Shown here piece by piece: positions 1 to 6,014 of a DNA stretch of 7,741 bases. Where the stretch lies: contig CAADUV010000078.1 of the NCBI GenBank assembly GCA_900752305.1, positions 1-7,741 of the forward strand, given 5' to 3'. This DNA comes from an uncultured Oscillospiraceae bacterium. GTDB taxonomy: Bacteria > Bacillota > Clostridia > Oscillospirales > Oscillospiraceae. Under the pieces are notes generated by a model. It was not told the DNA's origin, did no database searches, and saw nothing but the letters and a program-made list of their open reading frames with translations. A program made the position numbers and the translations under genes. The number at the start of each line of letters is the position of its first letter. Position 1 is the first letter of the stretch.

Positions 1-81
1 GGCCGCCGTCTCGCCGGGATAGAAGCCCAGCACCTTGATGGTGGCGATCTCCCGGATACGCTCGTTGATATTGATATTGAT
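1..81 (-). other. FtsX/MacB-permease-like segment in frame with the tape measure
   Basis: After the hydrophobic stretch ending MALAAGF, the frame continues as INININERIREIATIKVLGF and then YPGETAA at the window edge. NERxREIATxKVLGF is a hallmark of FtsX-like ABC transporter permeases, where it follows a membrane helix and the words NLTNIN; I recall no tape measure with it. The join lies near 67-84, in a short ATC AAT repeat. It may be a genuine recombination or a chimeric assembly at a contig end. The match is from memory of the family, not from a search. Confidence 0.6.
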
Positions 82-2061
82 GAATCCAGCGGCCAGCGCC
101 ATGCCAGCACCCACCAGCACCATAGCAGCACCGAAGGCCACGAAGCCCACTGCGCCCGCCGTCAGCGCCGGTCCGATGATGGATGCGCCAAAAGCCAGAC
201 CGGCCAGAGCAACCACCAGGCCGCCCATAACGCCGACCGCCAACGCGCCCTGATCCGCCAGGGCGATGGCCGCCTGCGCAATCACCGCAAGCCCCACCCC
301 AGCCAGGGCAACCCCTGCACCCAGGGCGATAAACGCCACTGCGCTGGCCAGCACCTGCTTTGCACTGGCACTGGAGGCAGCTCCGGTGGCCTCTTCTCCG
401 GCGGCGATGCCGAACAGCTTCCCCGCAATCGCCCCGATGCCCTTTCCGGCCATTTTGACGATGGCGCCACTGAACGCTTTCACGCCAGGGACGAGGGTCT
501 TGACGATCTTGAAGCCTTTGTAGGCCACCAGCAGTTGGGGCAGCTTAGAGACGACCTTGGCGATGATGTCGGAGTTATCCTTGAGGAATCCGGCGAAGGA
601 TTTTAACGCACCGGTGATGCCGCCGATCACGTCGGAAAAGCCGCTGACGCTATCCTTGGAACCGAAGGAGCCGGTCAGCTCAGAAAAGGAGTCGCCGATG
701 GCGGAGAACGCCTCGCCAAATGCACCGGCAACATCGCTTGCTGCGGTTTTCAACACCGTCCAATAAGGAGAGATTGCATCGATTGCGCCCGATATTTTCT
801 TGGCCAGCCCATTGGCATCAATACCACTGATCTTATCTGCCAGTGAGTCAATCGCTTTAATCCCGATGGAAGAAAACAACTCGAATGCGGGCATGAGCTT
901 ATTGGCAATTCCCTCTTTTACACCGTCTAGCGCCTGATCCATAGTTTTTGCCTGGGTTGCCATCTTCTGAAACCCTTTGCTGCCACCCGCTTTTTCAATC
1001 GCAGCAAAGAACGCTTCCGTTTTTATTTTTCCGTCTTGAACTTGTGAGATCAGCTTTTCTGTGCTGATTCCCATTGTTTTTGCAACTGCCGCCATGCCCG
1101 CCGGTGACTGTTCCAGCATGATCTTAAAATCTTCCCATGCGACTTTAGGCTTTGCCGCCATCTGCGTCGCCTGCTGTGACAGAGATTTCATTGCTTGGCT
1201 GGGATCTTCTGCCGCAGCCGCAAGGCCGCCAAACCCCTTCACAAGGCCGCTTGTGCCTTTGGAGAGCGATTTCATGCTACCGACACCGACCGCTTCCAGC
1301 TGTGCATAGGTAGAAGCCATTTCGCTGGAATTATACACAGTTGTTTCTGCATAGCTTTGCAGCTCTTTCTTGACGGCGCTGATCTGCTTTTTGTTCTTCC
1401 CGAAGTTTTTCATGTTGCCTTCGAAGGTTTTCCATGTCTTTACAGAAGAATTGATTTCGCCGATCATTTCTTGCGCTCCACTTGTAAGGGCAGAAAACAC
1501 GCTGGAACCCGCTTTGGCCATGACGCCGAAAGCAAAACCGCCTTTGATTTTCGTAGCCACTTCTTGCAGAGAGGTCATTTCCTGACCTGCAACTTTGGCC
1601 TGCGTCGCCATCTTCTGAAATTCTTTGCTTCCGCCAGCTTTTTCGACTGCTGCAAAGAAATCTTCCGTCTTGACTGTCCCGTTTTTGATTTCAGAAATCA
1701 ACTCGGAAAGACTCTTTCCCATCGATTTCGCGACCGCTTCCATCCCCGCCGGGGACTGCTCCAACACAGTCTTGAAATCTTTCCACGCAACGGTAGGGCT
1801 TTCTGCCATTTTCGTTGCCTGCTGCGCCAACGACCGCATCGCTTTGCTCGGATTTTCTGCCGCTGTCGCAAGGCCGCGGAGACCTTTCATGAGACCCGTT
1901 GCGCCTCCCGCAAGGGATTTCATGCTGCTGACGCCAGATGCTTCCAACTGTGCATAGGCACTCGAAAACCCTTCCAGCGGTTTCGTCGCCCCTTTCATGC
2001 TGTTGACAAAACCGGCCACCTGTGCCGACAAGATTGCTTTAATGCTGAAACTATCAGCCAC
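1..2061 (-). CDS. Tail tape measure protein, N-terminal 687 codons (3' end outside window)
   Basis: This protein sets tail length and normally fills the tail tube. The frame is open from GTG at 2061 to the window edge. GTG is chosen because AAGGAGGTG lies just upstream, and it overlaps the end of the preceding chaperone gene by 8 bases. The N-terminus reads MADSFSIKAILSAQ. Residues about 35-156 and 251-372 are two copies of a tape-measure N-terminal-type domain (motifs YAQLEA, LEQSPAGM, KTE.FFAA, FQKMATQAK). Residues about 569-660 are Ala/Gly/Val/Leu-rich and hydrophobic, like the membrane-active stretch of many tape measures. GC is low in the first half and rises to about 70% in the hydrophobic part. 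The last 27 residues visible look like an FtsX-type permease instead of a tape measure (see separate entry). Family assignment is firm from sequence style and position; the C-terminal end is doubtful. Confidence 0.9.
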   Translation of the reverse strand, partial: MADSFSIKAILSAQVAGFVNSMKGATKPLEGFSSAYAQLEASGVSSMKSLAGGATGLMKGLRGLATAAENPSKAMRSLAQQATKMAESPTVAWKDFKTVLEQSPAGMEAVAKSMGKSLSELISEIKNGTVKTEDFFAAVEKAGGSKEFQKMATQAKVAGQEMTSLQEVATKIKGGFAFGVMAKAGSSVFSALTSGAQEMIGEINSSVKTWKTFEGNMKNFGKNKKQISAVKKELQSYAETTVYNSSEMASTYAQLEAVGVGSMKSLSKGTSGLVKGFGGLAAAAEDPSQAMKSLSQQATQMAAKPKVAWEDFKIMLEQSPAGMAAVAKTMGISTEKLISQVQDGKIKTEAFFAAIEKAGGSKGFQKMATQAKTMDQALDGVKEGIANKLMPAFELFSSIGIKAIDSLADKISGIDANGLAKKISGAIDAISPYWTVLKTAASDVAGAFGEAFSAIGDSFSELTGSFGSKDSVSGFSDVIGGITGALKSFAGFLKDNSDIIAKVVSKLPQLLVAYKGFKIVKTLVPGVKAFSGAIVKMAGKGIGAIAGKLFGIAAGEEATGAASSASAKQVLASAVAFIALGAGVALAGVGLAVIAQAAIALADQGALAVGVMGGLVVALAGLAFGASIIGPALTAGAVGFVAFGAAMVLVGAGMALAAGFINININERIREIATIKVLGFYPGETAA
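946..1311 (-). repeat. Tape measure internal duplication, copy 2
   Basis: Second copy of the 122-codon domain, from TYAQLEAVGV to FQKMATQAK. It is preceded by a WKTFEGNMK...YNSSEMAS region and followed by a KLMPAFEFF region, which is the usual context of this domain in related tape measures. That suggests this is the original copy and 1594..1959 the added one. Similarity stops right after MATQAK. Confidence 0.88.
1594..1959 (-). repeat. Tape measure internal duplication, copy 1
   Basis: This 122-codon segment (from AYAQLEASGV to FQKMATQAK) aligns without gaps to 946..1311 at a fixed offset of 648 bp (216 codons). By hand count about 85 of 122 residues are identical. Invariant blocks include SMKSL, QQAT, LEQSPAGM, FFAA and EKAGGSK. 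It sits almost at the N-terminus, directly after ATKPLEGFSS. Confidence 0.88.
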
Positions 2062-2395
2062 TCTCTCCACCTCCTTCCCGCAAGAATTGTTTCAGACCGG
2101 CGAACCGGTCTTCTGGTTCTCTGTCGTTTAGAACCTTCTGCAGCTCTGCATCGTAGTCATAGAACTTCCGGAACGTCCGGTAGACCGGTCGAGACTTGTG
2201 CTTGCCCACCCGCTTCTCCGCCTGCACGGCGAAGGAGAGAAACGCCTGCAAGTGGTTCCGATAGTCCAGATCCACCTGCCGCAGCCGCACCGCCTGCATG
2301 AGCAGGTTGTACTCCGGGATGGTCAGCCGATCCACCTGGGCGAAAGACGTAAAGCCCAGGAAGCGGAAGCAGCTCAGCGCCGCTTCCTGGTACAT
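2054..2395 (-). CDS. Tail assembly chaperone, second part (gpT-like), made by -1 frameshift
   Basis: This is the second half of the tail chaperone pair, equivalent in position to lambda gpT or the second ORF before the tape measure in TP901-1-like phages. The longest ATG-initiated form begins MYQEAALSCF and has 113 residues. That ATG is a poor start: GAGGAG touches it with no spacing. The same frame is open upstream to the slippery site at 2494..2500, reading through AGGTGGTELSIEEM, a Gly-rich linker. A -1 slip there would join residues 1-100 of the upstream chaperone to 146 residues of this frame, giving a 246-residue product. The stop overlaps the tape measure start. I infer that this frame is expressed mainly or only as the fusion. 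Confidence 0.8.
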   Translation of the reverse strand: MYQEAALSCFRFLGFTSFAQVDRLTIPEYNLLMQAVRLRQVDLDYRNHLQAFLSFAVQAEKRVGKHKSRPVYRTFRKFYDYDAELQKVLNDREPEDRFAGLKQFLREGGGESG

Positions 2396-2406
2396 CTCCT
2401 CAATGC

Positions 2407-2793
2407 TCAGTTCTGTTCCGCCTGTTCCGCCTGCCGCTTCTCCACGAACTCCCGCACTTTTGTCAGGGTGCTCTTGGTACAGTTCGCTCTCTCGAAAAAA
2501 TCCAGCACATCTGCAAACAGCTGGTCTACGTCCGTGTTCTCGTCCTCCAGGTAGGCGTCCAGGGCTGTCCGCTGCAAGCGGGGGTGCTCACTCTGGTTGG
2601 CCGCCAGCAGCACATCCTCCAGGGTCTCCAGGACGCCGTCCATCAGGTCGATAATGGTGTAGTACAGGCCGATGTTGCGCTTTGCGCCGGTGTCCTCGTC
2701 AAAGGTCATCTCCACCCGCTTGTTGATCTCCCGCAGGAAGCCCATGCCAAAGCGGAAGGGGTATACTTTATCGTTGATGGTCAGTTCAAACAT
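2407..2793 (-). CDS. Tail assembly chaperone, first part (gpG-like)
   Basis: This 128-residue protein begins MFELTINDKVYPFRFGMGF, the typical start of the TP901-1-like tail chaperone family (an N-terminal beta-hairpin, then an acidic helical domain). Such proteins coat the tape measure during tail assembly. The start has AAGGAGG at good spacing (7 bases). The C-terminus is charged and Glu/Gln-rich (EKRQAEQAEQN). It lies between the major tail protein gene and the tape measure, as expected. Codons 99-100 carry a slippery heptamer, so a minority of ribosomes should produce a longer fusion with the downstream frame. The family call rests on sequence style and synteny. Confidence 0.85.
   Translation of the reverse strand: MFELTINDKVYPFRFGMGFLREINKRVEMTFDEDTGAKRNIGLYYTIIDLMDGVLETLEDVLLAANQSEHPRLQRTALDAYLEDENTDVDQLFADVLDFFERANCTKSTLTKVREFVEKRQAEQAEQN
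2494..2500 (-). promoter_or_regulatory. -1 programmed frameshift site T TTT TTC
   Basis: Read on the minus strand, the heptamer T TTT TTC lies in the zero frame of the upstream chaperone at codons 99-100 (Phe-Phe, after Asp98). It fits the X XXY YYZ rule for -1 slippage. The -1 frame has no stop from here to 2054. No strong downstream stimulating structure is obvious; a weak GCAC/GTGC pairing lies about 27 bases on. Confidence 0.75.
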
Positions 2794-2814
2794 AATATTG
2801 CCTCCTTAAGCTAT

Positions 2815-2837
2815 GAGCCGCCCGGCCTGGGCGGCTC
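2815..2837 (-). other. Strong RNA hairpin after the major tail protein gene
   Basis: A perfect 9-bp inverted repeat (GAGCCGCCC and GGGCGGCTC) encloses a 5-base loop, in the 65-base gap between the major tail protein stop and the chaperone start. No T-run follows on the minus strand, so it does not look like a complete intrinsic terminator. It may stabilise or partly attenuate the transcript of the abundant tail tube gene. Confidence 0.75.
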
Positions 2838-2858
2838 TACTCGGTCTATTTGTGCTGT

Positions 2859-3392
2859 TCAGCTGGTTGCTTTGGGCGTGTCGGTAAAGACGTAGGCCGC
2901 CTGCTGCTGCTGATTTGCGGTCACGGTCACGTTGCCCCGGGCACCCTTGCCCTCCAGGCCAAAGGTCAGGCTGATCTCGGTCATGTCCTCCGCATTGGAG
3001 TTCTTCTCGAACTCGGTGCCGTAGCCCTGAAAGTAGATACCCTTGAACTTGTTTTCGTTGCCGCTGCCGGTGACAGCTTCCTCCAGGTTGGCTTCCCAAA
3101 TCTCGAACTTCTCGCCGTCCAGGATGGCGTCCTCCGTCTCATCCACTCTGGTATCCCCCTTGCTCAGCACGCAGGTCACAGTGACCTCCTGCTCAGGCAC
3201 GCCGGGGGTGCGGATAGAACCATCCTTGGTGGCGGTGGAGTCGGCGTCCACAGACAGGGTGGGACCGGTCTCGGTCACAAAGGCCAGGTTCCAGGCTCCT
3301 TCCTCCGCCTGCTTGGACAGACGGCGGAACAGGTACACAATCCGCTTGCCGGGCACGGCAGACGCGAACAGCTGCAAATCAAATTTCTTCAT
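2859..3392 (-). CDS. Major tail (tube) protein, TP901-1 type
   Basis: This 177-residue protein forms the tail tube. Its size, its acidic beta-rich sequence and its place between the tail terminator and the chaperones fit the TP901-1-family major tail proteins. The start ATG has GAGGTGATTTT upstream, and the ribosome binding site overlaps the stop codon of the preceding gene. The N-terminus MKKFDLQLFA carries the same motif as the capsid and scaffold proteins in this window and is a probable Prp cleavage site, which would leave a protein starting SAVPGK. The C-terminal end (QQQQAAYVFTDTPKATS) looks flexible. A tail tube with this motif is the least expected of the three. Confidence 0.88.
   Translation of the reverse strand: MKKFDLQLFASAVPGKRIVYLFRRLSKQAEEGAWNLAFVTETGPTLSVDADSTATKDGSIRTPGVPEQEVTVTCVLSKGDTRVDETEDAILDGEKFEIWEANLEEAVTGSGNENKFKGIYFQGYGTEFEKNSNAEDMTEISLTFGLEGKGARGNVTVTANQQQQAAYVFTDTPKATS
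3363..3383 (-). other. Prp cleavage motif in tail tube protein (FDLQLFA)
   Basis: Residues 4-10 of the major tail protein read FDLQLFA, preceded by Lys-Lys and followed by Ser. Prp cuts L27 after the related LNLQFFA, also before Ser. Cleavage would be expected after Ala10. The motif is seen directly; its use is inferred. Confidence 0.7.
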
Positions 3393-3396
3393 AAAA

Positions 3397-3786
3397 TCAC
3401 CTCGTACTAAATTGAATAGCCACGTCCAGCACTCCGTGCAGAAGCGGCGTCTTGGTCGTATTGTCTGGCAGGATGTGCTGGTCTACCTCCCGCACAAACC
3501 ACGCAAAGTGCGCCGTCGTCCCCAGCGTCCGGCACAGGGTCTTGACGGCGCTGAGCACGGCGGACACCGTGCCCCGCTGCTTGGGGTTGTCGTGCCAAAC
3601 GTGGATGGTCTGATAGACCACGCCAAATAGGAGGGACTTGTTGGGCGCGTCTGTCTGGCGGCTGTCCCCCAAATAGATGAAGGGATAGGGCGTATCCTCC
3701 GGCGGCAACGCCCCGTCGTACACGTCATATCCCTGTTTGCGCAGCGCCAGGAGCAGCGCCGTGAACAGCTCTTGCTGTGGATCCAT
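3397..3786 (-). CDS. Tail terminator protein (DUF3168/gp17-like)
   Basis: This 129-residue protein probably caps the tail tube and stops tail growth. It starts MDPQQELFTALLLALRKQG, then YPFIYLGDSRQTD and VVYQTIHVWHDNP, the layout of the SPP1 gp17/DUF3168 group: an N-terminal helix, a beta strand with Y-P-[FY], then I.VW. The start has GAGGTGAAG upstream and lies 11 bases after the preceding gene. Position between the gp10-like gene and the major tail protein gene supports the role. Assignment is by pattern and synteny. Confidence 0.8.
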   Translation of the reverse strand: MDPQQELFTALLLALRKQGYDVYDGALPPEDTPYPFIYLGDSRQTDAPNKSLLFGVVYQTIHVWHDNPKQRGTVSAVLSAVKTLCRTLGTTAHFAWFVREVDQHILPDNTTKTPLLHGVLDVAIQFSTR

Positions 3787-3797
3787 ACGGCTTCACC

Positions 3798-4181
3798 TCA
3801 CTCTGTCAGTCGTTTCATGTCACGCTCGAACTGCTTCTTCTGGTCATCGAACGCGGGCTTCAAAAAGGGCTGGGCGTCCATGAACCGGGTGCCATATTCC
3901 AAGTAGGGTGCATACTCCGTGATAGGGCCCACCTCGGCTGTCAGGCAGTTGTCCATAAGGTCTAACCGGATGCCTTCTTTGGTGGCGCCAGTCGGCTTCT
4001 TGAACACCTTCCCTTTGCCTTTCACCCACTCGTAGTGCCCCTTGAAGTCGGCATTGCGCTGTGCCTTATCCTGCAATTGGCTGCCGTTGTGACGGATCAC
4101 CTTCTTCACGGCGTCCATCCGGACATTTTTCTTCAGCTTCTTCTTCAGCGCTTGCATTCCCACGATCTTCATGTCAGACAT
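3798..4181 (-). CDS. HK97 gp10-like head-tail/tail completion protein
   Basis: A basic protein of 127 residues beginning MSDMKIVGMQALKKKLKK, with EYAPYLEYGTRFMDAQPFLKPAF in the second half. YAPYLEYGTR..AQPFL.PA is the signature of the HK97 gp10 family, small proteins encoded between the head-tail stopper and the tail terminator. I choose the ATG at 4181 because GGAGG lies 7 bases upstream; a GTG at 4184 one codon earlier (overlapping the previous stop as GTGA) is also possible. Coupled translation with the preceding gene is likely, since the stop TGA and the start ATG share a base. Confidence 0.87.
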   Translation of the reverse strand: MSDMKIVGMQALKKKLKKNVRMDAVKKVIRHNGSQLQDKAQRNADFKGHYEWVKGKGKVFKKPTGATKEGIRLDLMDNCLTAEVGPITEYAPYLEYGTRFMDAQPFLKPAFDDQKKQFERDMKRLTE

Positions 4182-4483
4182 CACGGCACCTCCGACAAAA
4201 CGAAAGACTCCTTCACCCGCAGCCGGCGGCGGAGATCCACCCGATAGTGCTTCTCTCCGATACGGATGCGGTCAAAGGGGTCTGTATAGTGGTTCTGGAT
4301 ATGCACGGTCAGGCTGCCCTGCTTGAGCTCGCCGTACACCAGCTGCATGGTCTCTGTGCGGGTGTCCATGACAGCGGCGTATCGGGCAGCCTCCGTGATA
4401 GTGTTGCTGCCGTAGTCCCCGGTTTCCGGGTCGTATGCGCCAGCGGTAACCCTCTGAAAATAGATTGGCGTGTCATACCTCAC
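4181..4483 (-). CDS. Head-tail stopper (head closure) protein
   Basis: A 100-residue protein, MRYDTPIYFQRVTAGAYDP, with later DPFDRIRIGEKHYRVD. This is the usual pattern of head-tail joining proteins of the SPP1 gp16/HK97 gp9-like group: a small beta barrel with an N-terminal ... PETGDYG loop and a basic C-terminal strand. The start is GTG, overlapping the previous stop as GTGA, with GGGAGGG about 9 bases upstream. It probably plugs the connector after DNA packaging. Family call from sequence style and gene order. Confidence 0.8.
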   Translation of the reverse strand: MRYDTPIYFQRVTAGAYDPETGDYGSNTITEAARYAAVMDTRTETMQLVYGELKQGSLTVHIQNHYTDPFDRIRIGEKHYRVDLRRRLRVKESFVLSEVP

Positions 4484-4815
4484 AGGAATCGCACCCTCCC
4501 CCGTTTTGTGGTCTGCTGCTCGTCCAGGTAGGCTTCGATCTCGCTCATGTAACCGGCGAAATCGTTGTCGGCATAGGCGACGGTCTCCCCCTCCACGGAG
4601 TGGGAACTCATCCCCTCGGAGCCGATGCGGTTATAGCGGATGACCGCCACCTCCGGCACGATATACGCCAGGCTCTCCGGCACCTCGCTGGCGCCGCCCA
4701 GCAGCAGGAGCAGACGCGCCTGGACGGCGCTGACGATGGTGGTCAGCAGCGCGTCCCGGCTGTCGTCCGGGATGCCCAGGAGGGTTTTCAGGGTCGTCAG
4801 TGCGCTCTCAGGCAT
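4480..4815 (-). CDS. Head-tail connector (adaptor) protein
   Basis: A 111-residue protein, MPESALTTLKTLLGIPDDSRDALL, with a helical first half, then VPESLAYIVPEVAVIRYNRIGSEGM and a C-terminal GYMSEIEAYLDEQ. This is the typical layout of the HK97 gp6/SPP1 gp15-like adaptor that sits below the portal. The start has AAGAGGAG upstream and is 13 bases from the capsid gene stop. The stop overlaps the next start. It is encoded directly after the major capsid gene, the normal place. Confidence 0.85.
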   Translation of the reverse strand: MPESALTTLKTLLGIPDDSRDALLTTIVSAVQARLLLLLGGASEVPESLAYIVPEVAVIRYNRIGSEGMSSHSVEGETVAYADNDFAGYMSEIEAYLDEQQTTKRGRVRFL

Positions 4816-4828
4816 CGTCCGGCTCCTC

Positions 4829-6004
4829 TTACGCCTTGGCGGTCACGGTGGCCACGCCAGCCTTGAGGGCACGATAGGCGCTGTCGCACTCGACCACGCA
4901 GATCTCCTTGCCAGTGGCGGCGGTGATCTCATCGGTGCCGTTCCAGGCAGTCCAGCCCTTGACACTCTGGCCCGCGGCAGGCAGGACGGCATTGTCCGCC
5001 ACCTTGTACTTGTAGCTGTTGCCGGAGGTCAGCGCCGGGGAGACGGTGAGCTTGGTCTTGCCGGAGGTGGTGGAGCTGGCGGCACTGGTGACGGTCAGGT
5101 TGTCCAGGCCGTCGTCAGTTGCGCCGTTGATGGTGGCGACCACAATGCCGTCCAGCTTTTCCGCAAACAGGCCAACGCCGGATGCAGCCACCGTTTCGGC
5201 GGACAGGTTGTTGTAGGTCGGGCCAGTGTGGATGCCGATCAGGCCGGTGGCGTCGGCGGTCAGCGCGAACGCCTGGCCCATATCCGCGCCGGTCACCGGG
5301 ATGTAGTACAGCACGATGTTTTCCGCCGCAGTCGCGTAGATCTTGCCCTTAGGGACATCAGACGCCAGGATGGCCGTGCCCATGCCCAGGAAGTTCTGGA
5401 TGTAGGACATACCGAAGGCGGTCTGGGTGCTGATCTGCGCGCTGCCCAGGTAATCGGCCACATCCAGCGGATTCATAAAGTACACCGTCTCGATGGAGGT
5501 GTCCTCAAAGAGCACCTGCATCTGACCCCAGACCTGCGCCATGGCGGCCTGGAGGCCCACGCCGTTGGCTGCGCCGGTACCGGTGGCCAGGAACTTGACA
5601 AAGTCGCCCCGGATACCCTTCTGAATGTCTTTGAGCATTTTGGCGTTGGTGTCGTTCACCGCCTGGCCATAGCCCTTTTCAGAGATTGCCTCGGCGGTGG
5701 TCACCTTGCGCCACTTCTTCAGGGTCGCTTCGCCGATGGGGGTGTAGCTGGTGGTGTACTTGGAGAGGGGGATGACCTCACCTTCCGCCACCGTGCCGCT
5801 CTCCAGCGTGCCGGTGACCTTATACACCTTCAGGGTCTCCCCCGCCTTCTTCTCCAGCTTGCGGGTGACGCCCAGCATGGTCATCAGGGTCTGGATACCG
5901 GCGACAAACTGCTCGGTAAAGTCCACATCCCGCACCTTTGCCAGGTCGGCAGACTTTACGGTCTTGGTATCGACCGCAAACAGCTGCAAGTCAAATCTGT
6001 TCAT
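4829..6004 (-). CDS. Major capsid protein (HK97 fold) with extra C-terminal domain
   Basis: This 391-residue protein builds the capsid shell. Residues 11-290 have the features of the N4-gp56/HK97-like capsid group: EGEVIPLSKY at 75-83, then ATLKKWRKVTTAEAIS, FMNPLDVADYLG near 176-187 and ILASDVPKGKIYAT near 212-224. Residues about 302-391 (LTVTSAASSTTSGKTKLTVS...AGVATVTAKA) form a separate, small beta-rich domain that probably stands out from the capsid surface. The N-terminus MNRFDLQLFA is a probable Prp cleavage site, leaving a protein that starts VDTKTV. The start has AAGGAGGAAGTT upstream and is 10 bases from the scaffold stop, fitting high expression. Confidence 0.92.
   Translation of the reverse strand: MNRFDLQLFAVDTKTVKSADLAKVRDVDFTEQFVAGIQTLMTMLGVTRKLEKKAGETLKVYKVTGTLESGTVAEGEVIPLSKYTTSYTPIGEATLKKWRKVTTAEAISEKGYGQAVNDTNAKMLKDIQKGIRGDFVKFLATGTGAANGVGLQAAMAQVWGQMQVLFEDTSIETVYFMNPLDVADYLGSAQISTQTAFGMSYIQNFLGMGTAILASDVPKGKIYATAAENIVLYYIPVTGADMGQAFALTADATGLIGIHTGPTYNNLSAETVAASGVGLFAEKLDGIVVATINGATDDGLDNLTVTSAASSTTSGKTKLTVSPALTSGNSYKYKVADNAVLPAAGQSVKGWTAWNGTDEITAATGKEICVVECDSAYRALKAGVATVTAKA
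5975..5995 (-). other. Prp cleavage motif in major capsid protein (FDLQLFA)
   Basis: Residues 4-10 of the capsid protein read FDLQLFA, followed by Val. Phage 80alpha capsid protein carries a related N-terminal motif that is removed by the host Prp protease. Cleavage would be expected after Ala10. Motif seen directly, use inferred. Confidence 0.75.
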
Positions 6005-6014
6005 AACTTCCTCC

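Noticed and set aside
1195..2301. Plus-strand open frame of 368 codons opposite the tape measure and chaperone genes
   Set aside because: Composition rich in Phe, His, Arg and Cys, typical of an antisense shadow; no ribosome binding site, and the opposite strand carries clear genes.
2463..2475. ACAAAAG in the chaperone gene as an alternative slippery site
   Set aside because: It is not in the X XXY YYZ phase relative to the zero frame; T TTT TTC upstream fits properly.
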